Below are positions 26,367 through 35,403 of a stretch of 64,000 nt of DNA, one piece after another. A program made the position numbers and the translations under genes. Under the pieces are notes generated by a model, which saw only the letters and a program-made list of their open reading frames with translations, made no database searches and was not told the DNA's origin. Every line of letters begins with the position of its first letter. The first letter of the stretch is position 1. Location: positions 1-64,000 of the forward strand of contig NZ_MRWD01000018.1 of assembly GCF_002093625.1 (NCBI RefSeq), given 5' to 3'. The stretch is from Rouxiella silvae. GTDB taxonomy: Bacteria; Pseudomonadota; Gammaproteobacteria; Enterobacterales; Enterobacteriaceae.

Positions 26367-27248
26367 ATGCGTTTACTTTCACTCTCTTTCGCTGCCGCCG
26401 TGCTGTTGACCAGCGCACTGGGCGCACAGGCCGCCGAGAAACCGGCTCCCCTTAAACTCGACGTTTATAACCCCGGTGAGCAGAGTCTCTTTGCCGTCTC
26501 TTCTGAAATCATCAGCGGCAATAAAGACGTGATGCTGATTGATGCCCAGTTTCAGCGCAACGATGCGCAAAAACTGGTCGAAAAAATTAAGGCCACCGGC
26601 AAAAAGCTCACCACTATTTATATCAGCCAGTCAGATCCTGACTTTTATTTTGGTCTGAGTACACTGCACGCGGCGTTCCCGCAGGCAAAAATTGTTGCTA
26701 CTCAGGCCACGGTTGACACTATTAACGCAACGAAGGACGGAAAGCTGACTTTCTGGGGGCCGAAACTGCGTGAGAATGCGCCCGACAGCGTGATTGTCCC
26801 TGAGGTATTAAAAGGCAACACACTGTGGCTGGAGGGGAATAAGCTTGAAATAAAAGGCGTGATGGCAGACAAAACGTTTGTGTGGATCCCGACGTTGAAA
26901 GCCGTGGTTGGCGGCGTACTGGTTGATGGCAACAACATGCACGTCTGGGTTGCCGACAGTCAAACCAAAGAGCAACGTCAGAAGTGGCTAGCCTCGCTTG
27001 AGCAAATTACGCAGCTGAAGCCAACAGTGGTCGTACCGGGGCATTTCCTGCCGGGCGCGCCGCAGAACCTCGAATCAGTCAACTTCACTCGCCAATATTT
27101 GCAAACTATTGAGGCCGAACTGCCTAAAACGCAGAACTCCACGCAGCTTATTGCCGCCATGAAAGCGCATTATCCGCAGTTAAAGGAAGAAAGCTCGCTG
27201 GAGTTAACCGCCAAGGTGCTGAAAGGCGAAATGAAGTGGCCACAGTAA
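26367..27248 (+). CDS. Periplasmic MBL-fold protein with degenerate metal-binding motif
   Basis: A 293-residue protein with a Sec signal peptide (cleavage after about residue 22, AQA-AEKPAP) and a metallo-beta-lactamase fold: MLIDAQF, then strand TTIYISQSDPDFYFGLSTL, then PTVVVPGHFLPG. The normal metal motif HxHxDH is replaced by Q88-S-D90-P-D92-F93: both histidines of HxH and the last histidine are lost, while Asp92 and the later PGH histidine remain. It therefore probably lacks the usual two-zinc site. A good AGGA site precedes the start. Likely controlled by the divergent LTTR. Function unknown. Confidence 0.85.
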   Translation: MRLLSLSFAAAVLLTSALGAQAAEKPAPLKLDVYNPGEQSLFAVSSEIISGNKDVMLIDAQFQRNDAQKLVEKIKATGKKLTTIYISQSDPDFYFGLSTLHAAFPQAKIVATQATVDTINATKDGKLTFWGPKLRENAPDSVIVPEVLKGNTLWLEGNKLEIKGVMADKTFVWIPTLKAVVGGVLVDGNNMHVWVADSQTKEQRQKWLASLEQITQLKPTVVVPGHFLPGAPQNLESVNFTRQYLQTIEAELPKTQNSTQLIAAMKAHYPQLKEESSLELTAKVLKGEMKWPQ

Positions 27249-27270
27249 GAAATTAACGTAGATACTCACT

Positions 27271-27301
27271 CAAAAAGCCCTTCCCAACGTTTGGGAAGGG
27301 C
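27271..27301 (-). terminator. Terminator of the TPR protein gene
   Basis: The perfect 11-bp stem GCCCTTCCCAA / TTGGGAAGGGC with a three-base loop is followed on the minus strand by TTTTTG. It lies between convergent genes; its T-run serves the minus-strand gene at 27349. Confidence 0.8.
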
Positions 27302-27348
27302 AAGAGTTGAATCCTGCGTTTCATGGCTCGCTGGAATATTGCAACTCA

Positions 27349-28071
27349 TCAGCTCGCTGCACCCACTCGCACATAGTCGCCCGAAGCCATTACGTTTTGA
27401 CCAAACCCACAGTCACCGATGCTTTTCAGGCGTAGATTCTGGCCGGCAAAGTTCATGGTGACCGTACAGTTCGTTCCTTCGGCGGTAGCATCGTCGATGG
27501 AACGGTACACCGCCTGATTATCCTTAATCGCTGTTACGGTTGAAAAATCCCCCACGTTCGGGCCGTAATAGAGCGACATCGCCCCCATATACAGGCCGCT
27601 GAAATGGATAACAAACTGGCTCTCCTCTGGCTTCACCTCAACAGTGTTCCAGCTTCCCTGTCCGGCATATTGCCAATAAAGCCCCGCAGGGCCGCTCGAG
27701 GGCGGCGCTTCGGCCAGTTTGCTCTCGATTTTCGCGAGATTGAACTGGGTCTTTTTATCCTGCGGTGCCAGACTTAACCAGGCTTTTGCCTTACCGTATT
27801 GGCCTAAATGCATGTAGGTCAGAGCGATGTTATTGTAAGCCGTTGCCGTAGCGCCTTCGGGTAAATGACAGAATTCACTCCAAGCAACCTGACTCTTGAA
27901 CAGGTCCTGCGCCTTTGCGTAGGCACCCTGCTGGTAAGCGGCTTTTCCGGCAGACGCATAAATACCCGTTTTCAGACAATCGGCTTTTATATCCGGTTCA
28001 TCAATTTTTGCCCAAACGCTTGAGCAACAAAACCAGCCTACAATTAAGAACGCAGGCAACCAAAATTTCAT
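27349..28071 (-). CDS. Secreted TPR-containing protein of unknown function
   Basis: A 240-residue protein with a signal peptide (MKFWLPAFLIVGWFCCSSVWA, then KIDEP). Residues 25-120 contain a TPR-like helical repeat (AYQQGAYAKAQDLFKSQVAW and YNNIALTYMHLGQYGKAKAWL). The C-terminal 100 residues are a beta-rich domain with paired cysteines (GTNCTVTMNFAGQNLRLKSI, DCGFGQNVMASGDY). No family is recognised. It is monocistronic with its own terminator; probably periplasmic. Confidence 0.75.
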   Translation of the reverse strand: MKFWLPAFLIVGWFCCSSVWAKIDEPDIKADCLKTGIYASAGKAAYQQGAYAKAQDLFKSQVAWSEFCHLPEGATATAYNNIALTYMHLGQYGKAKAWLSLAPQDKKTQFNLAKIESKLAEAPPSSGPAGLYWQYAGQGSWNTVEVKPEESQFVIHFSGLYMGAMSLYYGPNVGDFSTVTAIKDNQAVYRSIDDATAEGTNCTVTMNFAGQNLRLKSIGDCGFGQNVMASGDYVRVGAAS

Positions 28072-28231
28072 CTAACTCCCCTTTGTATCGCTTCGGATCC
28101 ACTGTGGCAAAGGTATAGAACTGTGGCGGACGAAAAACATCCTTACAAGTAGGGCATTGCCCTCTCGCACACTGTCACTCATTCTGGGATGATTGGGAAC
28201 CACCACTTATTACTATTTTATATGGCTATTT

Positions 28232-29980
28232 ATGACTAAAAAACCTGGGAAAACGGCACGGTGGCGTGCAGTCTGGCAGTTGATTAAGCCCTATTGGCAG
28301 TCCGAAGAAAAATGGAAGGCCTGGAGCATGTTGGCGGCAATCATCATTCTTTCGCTGGGATCTGTCTACCTCAGCGTGCAATTTAACGAATGGAACCGCG
28401 TATTTTATGATGCTTTGCAAAACAAAAACTTCCCGGTCTTCAAGCAACAGCTGTTTAAATTTACCTGGCTGGCGCTGATTTTTATTGTGGTCAGTATCTA
28501 CAAAGTCTATCTCACGCAGGGCCTGCAAATGAACTGGCGGCGCTGGATGACCAACGAATATATGGATAAGTGGCTACACAACCACGCCTACTATTATACC
28601 GAACACCAACATCAGGTGGATAACCCCGATCAGCGTATCGCCTCCGACCTTAGCGCACTCACCTCGGGTACGCTGTCGCTGTCATTGGGCCTGCTTTCAA
28701 GTCTGGTCACACTGTTCTCTTTTGTGACCATTCTCTGGTCGGTGAGCGGCCCGATGAGCTTTATGCTCGGTTCGCACAGCTTCACCATTCCCGGCTATAT
28801 GCTGTGGTTTGCCCTGCTCTACGCGCTGATTGGCTCGGTGATTATTGGATTTATTGGCCGTCCACTAGTGAGATTGAGCTTTAACCAAGAATGGTTCGAA
28901 GCAAACTTCCGTTTTGGTCTGATCCGCATTCGTGAAAACAGCGATGCTATCGCGCTGTATCACGGTGAAAAAAGTGAGAAAAAACAGCTCGGTGACAACT
29001 TTGAGGCTATACGTTCCAACTGGTGGTCATCAATGCGCGTCACTCGACGCCTCAATTTTGCCAGCTCTTTTTATGGCCAGTTCGCCATTATCTTCCCGAT
29101 TTTAGTCGCGGCACCGCGCTATTTTTCCGGCGCCATACAGATGGGCCTGCTGATGCAGATCTCCTCGGCGTTCGGACAGGTACAGGATTCCTTATCCTGG
29201 TTTATAAATGCGTTCAATGACTTAGCCAGTTGGAAAGCCTGCGTAAACCGTCTTGCAGGCTTTAACGCCGCTATTGATCAGGTGAACACCCAGCCGCGCA
29301 ATATTTCCCTGGGCAACGCCAGCGAACATGACCTACAGCTGAACAACCTGACGCTGAATTTACCCAACGGTAATCCGCTGTTCTCCTCAGTAACGGCTGC
29401 GCTGCCAACCGGCGCACGCGTGCTGGTTGCAGGCCCGTCTGGGTGCGGCAAGTCAACCCTGCTGAGGGCGATTGCAGGTGTCTGGCCTTACGGTTCAGGG
29501 GAGATTAATACGGCGAAAAGCAAGAAGCAGCTTTTCCTGCCGCAGCGCAGCTATATTCCGATTGGCTCACTGCGTGAAGGGCTGATTTATCCAGAAGAAG
29601 ACACGCTGGAGTACACGGAAGAACGGCTGTGCGAGGTACTAAACTTGTGCAGTCTGGGCTATTTACAGCCGCTACTGGACCAGTATGCTAACTGGAGTCA
29701 GCGTCTGTCGCCGGGTGAACAGCAACGTCTGGCCTTTGCGCGCGCGATGTTGATAAAACCTGATATTCTTTATCTCGATGAGGCCACCAGCGCACTGGAT
29801 GATGACACCGAGCAGCGCATGTATAGCCTATTGCTTGAAAAACTACCGCAAACTACCGTGGTCAGCGTGGCTCACCGCAACAGCGTAGCAAAATATCACC
29901 AGCACTGCTGGCGCTTCAAACTTCAGGATGACGGTCAGTGCAGCATGACCAGTTCGGATCTGCATGCACCTACGCAGTAA
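28232..29980 (+). CDS. YddA-type ABC transporter (fused permease and ATPase)
   Basis: Half-transporter of about 582 residues. The N-terminal membrane domain of the SbmA/BacA-related type has NPDQRIASDL, FNQEWFEANFRFGLIRIRENSDAIALY and GQVQDSLSWFINAFNDLASW, shared with E. coli YddA and with acyl-CoA (ABCD-type) transporters. The C-terminal ATPase has Walker A GPSGCGKST, signature LSPGEQQR and Walker B ILYLDEATSALD. A TTG at 28193 is an alternative start giving 595 residues. Substrate unknown; family members move peptides, vitamin B12 or long-chain acyl compounds. Terminated by a strong bidirectional hairpin. Confidence 0.88.
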   Translation: MTKKPGKTARWRAVWQLIKPYWQSEEKWKAWSMLAAIIILSLGSVYLSVQFNEWNRVFYDALQNKNFPVFKQQLFKFTWLALIFIVVSIYKVYLTQGLQMNWRRWMTNEYMDKWLHNHAYYYTEHQHQVDNPDQRIASDLSALTSGTLSLSLGLLSSLVTLFSFVTILWSVSGPMSFMLGSHSFTIPGYMLWFALLYALIGSVIIGFIGRPLVRLSFNQEWFEANFRFGLIRIRENSDAIALYHGEKSEKKQLGDNFEAIRSNWWSSMRVTRRLNFASSFYGQFAIIFPILVAAPRYFSGAIQMGLLMQISSAFGQVQDSLSWFINAFNDLASWKACVNRLAGFNAAIDQVNTQPRNISLGNASEHDLQLNNLTLNLPNGNPLFSSVTAALPTGARVLVAGPSGCGKSTLLRAIAGVWPYGSGEINTAKSKKQLFLPQRSYIPIGSLREGLIYPEEDTLEYTEERLCEVLNLCSLGYLQPLLDQYANWSQRLSPGEQQRLAFARAMLIKPDILYLDEATSALDDDTEQRMYSLLLEKLPQTTVVSVAHRNSVAKYHQHCWRFKLQDDGQCSMTSSDLHAPTQ

Positions 29981-30004
29981 ACTGTTCCTTTGAGATGAAT
30001 ATCT

Positions 30005-30046
30005 AAAAAAACCCCCACAGCGCATCTTCACTGTGGGGGTTTTTAT
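30005..30046. terminator. Bidirectional terminator between the ABC transporter and chitinase genes
   Basis: The stem ACCCCCACAG / CTGTGGGGGT has A-run and T-run flanks (AAAAAA before, TTTTT after), so it can end both the plus-strand ABC transporter and the minus-strand chitinase transcript. Confidence 0.9.
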
Positions 30047-30091
30047 TTATCTAACAATCGTCGTCATGAACGTGCTTTTACGATTTTAGAA

Positions 30092-31738
30092 TTAATCCGT
30101 TATCACCACGTCAGGGAAGTTTAATTTCACACATTTTGCATAATCCCCTTGGATCAAGGCGCTCAACGGTGAGTTCTGCCAGGTTGCCAGCTTACAGGCA
30201 TAGGATTTACCGCCCGGATTAGCCGACACATAACGGTCGTCGGCAACCCAATAGACCGGCATCACTGCACTGCTGTTATCGCCAAACACTTTCACATTTT
30301 TACAACCCAGCACCTCTGAATCAGAAACCGGTACGCCAAGCTGTTTAGCAAAGTCTTTGTAATAGCTGATGCGATTGGAAGACTGGATATTTTCAGTCGG
30401 TCCGCCACACTCAACGCCTCCGTTGATGATGGTGGTCGTAATACCAAATCCTGGCACACGCCCTTCGGCCAGATCATGTGCATTTGGCTGCCAAGTACCG
30501 TCCAGAGCAAATTGCATACTCGGTTTTGGAGACTGCGGATAAATATAGAAGAAGATGGCGCTAGCGAGATTCAACCACGTATCAGCAACTAAGTGGGGCT
30601 GTTTAAGTAACACGTTCACATCGCCGTACATGGCCTGTGAAAATGCGCCGTAGTTGTAGTTATAGCTTAGCTGCTTGGCACCGCGGCCAAAGTAGCTAAG
30701 CTTGTTACCATGCTCATCTGTGGCACAAGGCCACGCCTTGCCCTGCCAAACTGCAGCGTTACAGGTGTCGCCAGTGTACATATCAAAGGATTTTTCACTG
30801 AGGTTCATTTCGCGTACCCAGTGCAGCCCCTGCTGCCACTGATGAACATCACTCTGAATGGCATGCTCACCCGTTTCCTGAGTGAAGTGCGCAAACATGG
30901 TGGCCAGCGTTTTTTTACAAATAGCGTCCTGGTCGCGACCGTCATTGATATCGCCACACAGCACCGGGAATTTACCGACCGCTTTCAGGAAATTTTCATA
31001 AGTGTAAGCAACATCGCGATGTGGGAAGAAAACATTCCATTTATGCTCATCAATTAGCGCTTCAACACGCTTAACGTTTGAGGGATTTTTCGCGTCGCCG
31101 GGCTTAATTTTCTCAACGACGTCATTATCAAGAGTACGCACCGATGCTTTAGTCAATTGCATCAGCTTCCCACTGGTCAGTTGATGCTCTATTTTATCGA
31201 GTTCTTTTTGGCTGATTGCTAAACCAGGGACCACTGCACCGCCCAACTGCGACCAAGCCGATTGCCAGGCGTGTCCTTCCCCCGGAACATACACGGGCGA
31301 GCTACTGCTGCACCATGGCGCAATATTACAAACGTACTCAATGCCTTTATTGGAAACCTTGTCACCCACGGCATAGGCCTTACCGACAACATAGCTTGGA
31401 TGCTCAGACGGGGTCTCATCTGGGTCCGGTTTAGGATCCGGTTTAGGGTCTGGTTTAGGGTCCGGTTTTGGATCTGGCTTGGGATCGGGTTTCGGAGGGA
31501 CGACACTGTCTGCCATTTTTACCCAAGGACTGTCCCAGCTTTGGTGCGCCTCCAGAATAGGCATCTGTCCGGGATTTGCATACCATTGTGCCTTGAAATC
31601 ACTATTTTCATAGGTAACTTCAGAACCGCCCTGGTAAGACTTTGATGAATCATATTTGTCAAATGCCAATGCATTAAAGGAAAGTATGATACTGCTGGCA
31701 ACGAAAGAGAGTACCAGTACTTTATTTTTCGCAATCAA
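30092..31738 (-). CDS. Secreted GH19 chitinase with CBM5/12-like domains and (PK)PD-repeat linker
   Basis: Extracellular chitin-degrading enzyme of 548 residues. Order: signal peptide (1-25), an N-terminal carbohydrate-binding module rich in aromatics (FKAQWYANPGQMP, SWDSPWVKM), a Pro-Asp-Lys repeat linker (81-108), a second chitin-binding-like segment (SYVVGKAYAVGDKVSNKGIEYVCN), then the GH19 domain with Glu288 in AHFTQETGEH and the motif SYFGRGAKQLSYNYNYG. The start is a TTG (31738) with AGGGA seven bases upstream; no ATG fits better. Chitinase genes are frequent in Serratia-like genera and may serve nutrition or antagonism of fungi and insects. The downstream terminator suggests a single-gene unit. 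Confidence 0.92.
   Translation of the reverse strand: MIAKNKVLVLSFVASSIILSFNALAFDKYDSSKSYQGGSEVTYENSDFKAQWYANPGQMPILEAHQSWDSPWVKMADSVVPPKPDPKPDPKPDPKPDPKPDPKPDPDETPSEHPSYVVGKAYAVGDKVSNKGIEYVCNIAPWCSSSSPVYVPGEGHAWQSAWSQLGGAVVPGLAISQKELDKIEHQLTSGKLMQLTKASVRTLDNDVVEKIKPGDAKNPSNVKRVEALIDEHKWNVFFPHRDVAYTYENFLKAVGKFPVLCGDINDGRDQDAICKKTLATMFAHFTQETGEHAIQSDVHQWQQGLHWVREMNLSEKSFDMYTGDTCNAAVWQGKAWPCATDEHGNKLSYFGRGAKQLSYNYNYGAFSQAMYGDVNVLLKQPHLVADTWLNLASAIFFYIYPQSPKPSMQFALDGTWQPNAHDLAEGRVPGFGITTTIINGGVECGGPTENIQSSNRISYYKDFAKQLGVPVSDSEVLGCKNVKVFGDNSSAVMPVYWVADDRYVSANPGGKSYACKLATWQNSPLSALIQGDYAKCVKLNFPDVVITD
31415..31498. repeat. In-frame 12-bp tandem repeats encoding the Pro-Asp-Lys linker
   Basis: About six imperfect 12-bp units encode PKPD repeats (plus strand: GGTTTAGGATCC-like units with third-base variation). 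Such arrays are prone to slippage in steps of four residues, changing linker length without frameshift. Confidence 0.85.
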
Positions 31739-32047
31739 AACGATGTCCCTATTAAATTTATTTATATTTTTAAAAATATCCCCTGTGGAGGTTGTGAATT
31801 ATGACGCTAAATTTATGCTGGATACTATCTCTGTAAGGAAATATAGAAAATTCTATAACATAGAAAGAATATTCCCGTGAAAACACGGCAACTTTAAGAG
31901 GTGGGTTTGAGAGGCTGATTATGCTTAAGATCGGATGACTTATCCCTGTTAAAAATATTTTTTGGGCGACCGCCCACAAAAATCAGCACGACATTTGTTC
32001 AAATTGTATAGCTCACCATACAATTAACACATACCGCAGGAGGGATA
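31739..32047. promoter_or_regulatory. Chitinase / GntR divergent intergenic region
   Basis: A 309-bp AT-rich region with the promoters of both divergent genes. Near the GntR gene lies the inverted repeat at 32002-32025. No other structured element was found. Confidence 0.5.
32002..32025. promoter_or_regulatory. Inverted repeat before the GntR gene, probable autoregulatory operator
   Basis: The arms AATTGTAT and ATACAATT (8 bp each, perfect) are separated by eight bases, 22 bases before the ATG. The TGTATAGCT part recurs upstream of the PTS EIIBC gene at 35328. Confidence 0.65.
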
Positions 32048-32791
32048 ATGAACATCGATAAAAACTCGCTCATTCCATTTTATTTACAGATAGAACAGCA
32101 ACTTACTGAAAAGATAAGCTCTAACGAGATTAAGCCTGGCGATGCAATCCCGACTGAAGCTGCGCTGTGTGAAATTTATGGCGTGTCACGCATGACCGCT
32201 CGCAAGGCGGTGGACTATTTGGTCAGACAAGGCCGCGTGGCGCGGTTTCGCGGTCGTGGCACCTTCGTTATCGACAATAGCAATGAGCATAAAACGGTTC
32301 TGCCGCTAGACCGTCACTTTACCTCCACTGAAATAGCGCACGAGCTTAATCAAACCATTGAAAATAGAGTGTTGGAGTTTCGCAAAGTCAAAGCTGAACC
32401 GGATATCGCAGAACTGTTGAACCTACAGGCCGATGCTCAGGTTTATTTTATGGTTAGACTGCGCTTTCTCGATAATAAGCCTTTTGTCTTTGAAAAAAGT
32501 TGGATGCTGTATGAACCATTTCCCGATCTTTCCCGAGAAGCGTTAACAGACTCTAAATATGCCTATCTTCGAGAAAAAGGTTTTACTCCGGCGGGGAGTA
32601 ATAAACATATTTCGGCAGAGTTGCCGTCCAATAAAATTAGGCAGTCGCTGGATTTATCGCGCGACGAGCCCATATTACACGCGCGCTCGGTGGCGTATTT
32701 TACTGATATGATGCCGTTTGAAGTTGCCGACATTTATTATAACCAACGCTATTTTAGCTTTAGCCTGAAGGCGCAGTGTGAAAAAGAGTAA
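32048..32791 (+). CDS. HutC/UTRA-type GntR regulator
   Basis: A 247-residue repressor: winged helix (IPFYLQIEQQLTEKISSNEIKPGDAIPTEAALCEIYGVSRMTARKAVDYL) and C-terminal UTRA ligand-binding domain (VYFMVRLRFLDNKPFVFEKSWM, HARSVAYFTDMMPFEVADIYYN). It has a very strong ribosome binding site, AGGAGGG, six bases before the ATG. UTRA regulators often bind phosphosugars; the shared TGTATAGCT motif suggests the target is the PTS EIIBC gene at 33639-35267. Confidence 0.92.
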   Translation: MNIDKNSLIPFYLQIEQQLTEKISSNEIKPGDAIPTEAALCEIYGVSRMTARKAVDYLVRQGRVARFRGRGTFVIDNSNEHKTVLPLDRHFTSTEIAHELNQTIENRVLEFRKVKAEPDIAELLNLQADAQVYFMVRLRFLDNKPFVFEKSWMLYEPFPDLSREALTDSKYAYLREKGFTPAGSNKHISAELPSNKIRQSLDLSRDEPILHARSVAYFTDMMPFEVADIYYNQRYFSFSLKAQCEKE

Positions 32792-32897
32792 ATATGGAAA
32801 TAGAAAACAGCCTGCCTATGCCAAGTGCTTTCATCACACCTAGATCTTGCAGGCTTATTATAGAAAGAAAAATAATTCTTCACCGTGGAGTACATCA

Positions 32898-33515
32898 TTA
32901 ACTCTTAAAGCCGCCCGTTAGCGGAACTTCAAGCATTGAAAACTCTCTCGCTTTTTCAGAAACATAGCCATTCCTGTATAAAGATAACTCATGCCCATAG
33001 GTGTTTATTTTTTCTGCCGGATCGCTTTTATTTAAGTCAACCTTAAGAATAGTTTCACCATAAATCTTATACTGCGGACGGGCGGTTATATGCACCATAC
33101 TCTTTTCAAGTTCTACGGGTGTGAGTGTTGGTTTAATCCAAGTTTCTTTATTATCCGCGGATATTGAACGCTGATAACTTAACCCAAAAACGCCTGTCAT
33201 TAATGCTGCGCGGAATGGGTTAACAGGATTGCTTATTATGGGTGCCGAGCGTGCTCCCCCTAGTTTATTAAAGTTTTTAAACCCCTCTCTTACAGGCGGC
33301 AGTTCAGGGGTAATTTTGGATTCAAAAAATTCCCTAAGCTGTTTAATCTCTGGCGATCTTGCCGCTCGCAGCGGTTGGCTAGCATTGGATGAAATATTAA
33401 CACTGGTCTGTTCAAAGGCTTTTATGAGTTTTTTAAAATTATCACGTATTTTTACTTTAGGCAGAAACTCAGCGCCCAACGCTTTATATATTCCAGCCGA
33501 CCTTATAATTTGCAT
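32898..33515 (-). CDS. Orphan protein of unknown function
   Basis: A 205-residue, AT-rich reading frame with a good ribosome binding site (AAAGGAAAG before the ATG) and its own upstream region. There is no signal peptide and no membrane segment. It is rich in Ser, Lys, Asn and Pro in the first half (EFFESKITPELPPVREGFKN), and the end reads YGHELSLYRNGYVSEKAREF. No domain is recognised. The low GC against the neighbouring genes suggests horizontal acquisition. A secreted effector or toxin is conceivable but not supported by any motif. Confidence 0.6.
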   Translation of the reverse strand: MQIIRSAGIYKALGAEFLPKVKIRDNFKKLIKAFEQTSVNISSNASQPLRAARSPEIKQLREFFESKITPELPPVREGFKNFNKLGGARSAPIISNPVNPFRAALMTGVFGLSYQRSISADNKETWIKPTLTPVELEKSMVHITARPQYKIYGETILKVDLNKSDPAEKINTYGHELSLYRNGYVSEKAREFSMLEVPLTGGFKS

Positions 33516-33638
33516 AATACTTTCCTTTAATTTCCGTTTGTTTTCCCAATACTAGACTGAAAACTTTTCCATCCCTAGAAAAAAACCGCCCAAGTAGAAA
33601 TAATGAGCGATTTTTATTAACTTTAATTAAAGGAACAG

Positions 33639-35267
33639 TTAACTCGCGAGCTCAATCTTCACGTCATTAGCTATTTTTTCAACCTGAGGTCCATATATAA
33701 CGTGTACATCGTTCTCAGTTACCCGTTTGACGCCCATTGCGCCGGTGGTCATTAATGTTTTATCAACGACCTGATTCATATCTTTTACTTTGACGCGCAG
33801 GCGGGTAAAACAGCAGTCCACGCTGTCGATATTACTCTCACCGCCCAGCCCTTTAATAATATTGCTGGTCTTGTCGCTGGCGGTGGATGAGGACAACGCC
33901 GTCGCCAATGTGGGCGAAGCCACAGACCCACGCAGCTCTTCGCTTTCGGCATCATCTTCGCGGCCGGGCGTTTTGACCTGCATTCGCGTGATAACCCAGC
34001 GGAATGAAAAATAGTAAAGTGGGGCGTAAATAACGCCGAGCATTAGCGGATACCACCAGTGTGTTTTACTGCCGCCGAGGATGCCAAAAATGACCCAGTC
34101 GATCGCCCCACCCTGCACGTTACCGATCATCACCTGCAGCATTTGCATCAGCACAAATGAGAGACCGGTTAGCAACGCATGCATCACATAAAGCACCGGA
34201 GAAACAAAAATAAAGCAAAATTCCAGCGGCTCGGTGATGCCGGTCGTAAACGAGGCTAGCGCACCGGCAAGCATCAGTGCTTTGACCCGCCCCTTATGCT
34301 CAGGCTTGGCGCAGTGGTACATCGCTAGCGCAGCAGCAGGCAAACCAAACATCATTACCGGTATTTTACCCTGTGCCAGAAAACGCGTGGCCTGTCGGGT
34401 CACTTCGTCGTTGACGGCACCCGGATGTGACAAAGCGGCATTAAAAATGTTAAGCGCCCCGACGATACTTTGATTATCAACGGTGGTCACGCCACCCAAT
34501 GGGGTAAACCGCACGGTCTCGTTAATAATATGATGCAGCCCGGTCGGGATAAGCAGCCGTTCGGAAGTGGCATAGATGAAAGTCCCTATCTCGCCTGTTC
34601 GCCCAATCAGTTCACCTACCCACTGAATACCCAAGGCAATGGTCGGCCAAACTAGCGAGACCAACACGCCAACAATCGGCAGTACAACCACAGTAATTAT
34701 CGGTACAAATCGCCTGCCGCCAAAAAAGGCAACCGCGGTGGGCAATACGATGGTGTAGAAGCGATTGTGCAACAGCATGGTGATAAGCCCCACCAGCACC
34801 CCGCCGAGCACGCTCATATTGTAGGTAAAAATACCTAGCGTGTTGGTGAACTCCGAGGCATAAATCAGCGCTTCACTGGCCCCCATTCCCTGCGCGGTGA
34901 GGTGTTCAACGCTGGTTGTGGCCGGTGTAATATTCTGCGCCAATAGGCTGTAGTTGATGCCTACGTGCATCGCTACGAAACCGATCACTGCGGAAAAGGC
35001 GGCCGTTGCCTTCTCTGCATTGGCCAGTCCCATGGCGGTTGCAACGGCAAAAAACAGCGGCAGGTTAGCAAACAGCGCACTCGAGACTTGTCTAATAAAA
35101 CCGATCACGAGCTGCAGTGATTTCATTTGAGTAAAAGTGTCGCCCATGACATTTGGATTTTGCAGCGCCGAGGCTAATCCCAGAAAAATACCTGCGGCCG
35201 CGATCACCGAAATAGGCGTCATCAGCGCCTTTCCCAAGTCGTGGATTTTACTTCCTAGTTTTAGCAT
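33639..35267 (-). CDS. PTS glucose/glucoside-family EIIBC (MalX/GlvC-like)
   Basis: Sugar phosphotransferase permease of 542 residues: an EIIC domain (about 1-440, ten hydrophobic segments, with LLIPTGLHHIINETVRFTPLGG and ITEPLEFCFIFVSPVLYVMHALLTG), a linker, then an EIIB domain (about 465-542) with active Cys486 in SVDCCFTRLRV. Layout and sequence resemble E. coli MalX and the alpha-glucoside permeases. There is no EIIA domain, so it must use a shared EIIA such as EIIA-Glc. No phospho-glucosidase gene is adjacent, so the sugar cannot be named. A likely target of the GntR regulator at 32048. Confidence 0.9.
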   Translation of the reverse strand: MLKLGSKIHDLGKALMTPISVIAAAGIFLGLASALQNPNVMGDTFTQMKSLQLVIGFIRQVSSALFANLPLFFAVATAMGLANAEKATAAFSAVIGFVAMHVGINYSLLAQNITPATTSVEHLTAQGMGASEALIYASEFTNTLGIFTYNMSVLGGVLVGLITMLLHNRFYTIVLPTAVAFFGGRRFVPIITVVVLPIVGVLVSLVWPTIALGIQWVGELIGRTGEIGTFIYATSERLLIPTGLHHIINETVRFTPLGGVTTVDNQSIVGALNIFNAALSHPGAVNDEVTRQATRFLAQGKIPVMMFGLPAAALAMYHCAKPEHKGRVKALMLAGALASFTTGITEPLEFCFIFVSPVLYVMHALLTGLSFVLMQMLQVMIGNVQGGAIDWVIFGILGGSKTHWWYPLMLGVIYAPLYYFSFRWVITRMQVKTPGREDDAESEELRGSVASPTLATALSSSTASDKTSNIIKGLGGESNIDSVDCCFTRLRVKVKDMNQVVDKTLMTTGAMGVKRVTENDVHVIYGPQVEKIANDVKIELAS

Positions 35268-35403
35268 GTCCCTTTCCCCTCAATGTTGACGCTTAAAAAA
35301 CGTTCACTATTGAGTAAAGTCAGAGAATGTATAGCTGTATAGACAAAGAGTTCAGGTTTATGAAAGAGATCACAGTTTGTTAACAAATCGAAAGGAGGTT
35401 ACA
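35268..35403. promoter_or_regulatory. Upstream region of PTS EIIBC with GntR-like motif
   Basis: TGTATAGCTGTATAGACA at 35328-35345 shares TGTATAGCT with the operator in front of the HutC/UTRA-type gene (32002-32025). The same stretch ends with the strong Shine-Dalgarno AAAGGAGG (35391-35398) of the small ORF that follows on the plus strand. Confidence 0.5.

Noticed and set aside
31415-31498. 12-bp repeats as a CRISPR array
   Set aside because: Units are too short, contiguous and in frame with the chitinase linker.
31262-31645. 127-codon plus-strand frame opposite the chitinase linker
   Set aside because: Shadow of the Pro-Asp-Lys repeats (gives Arg/Phe/Trp repeats), not a gene.
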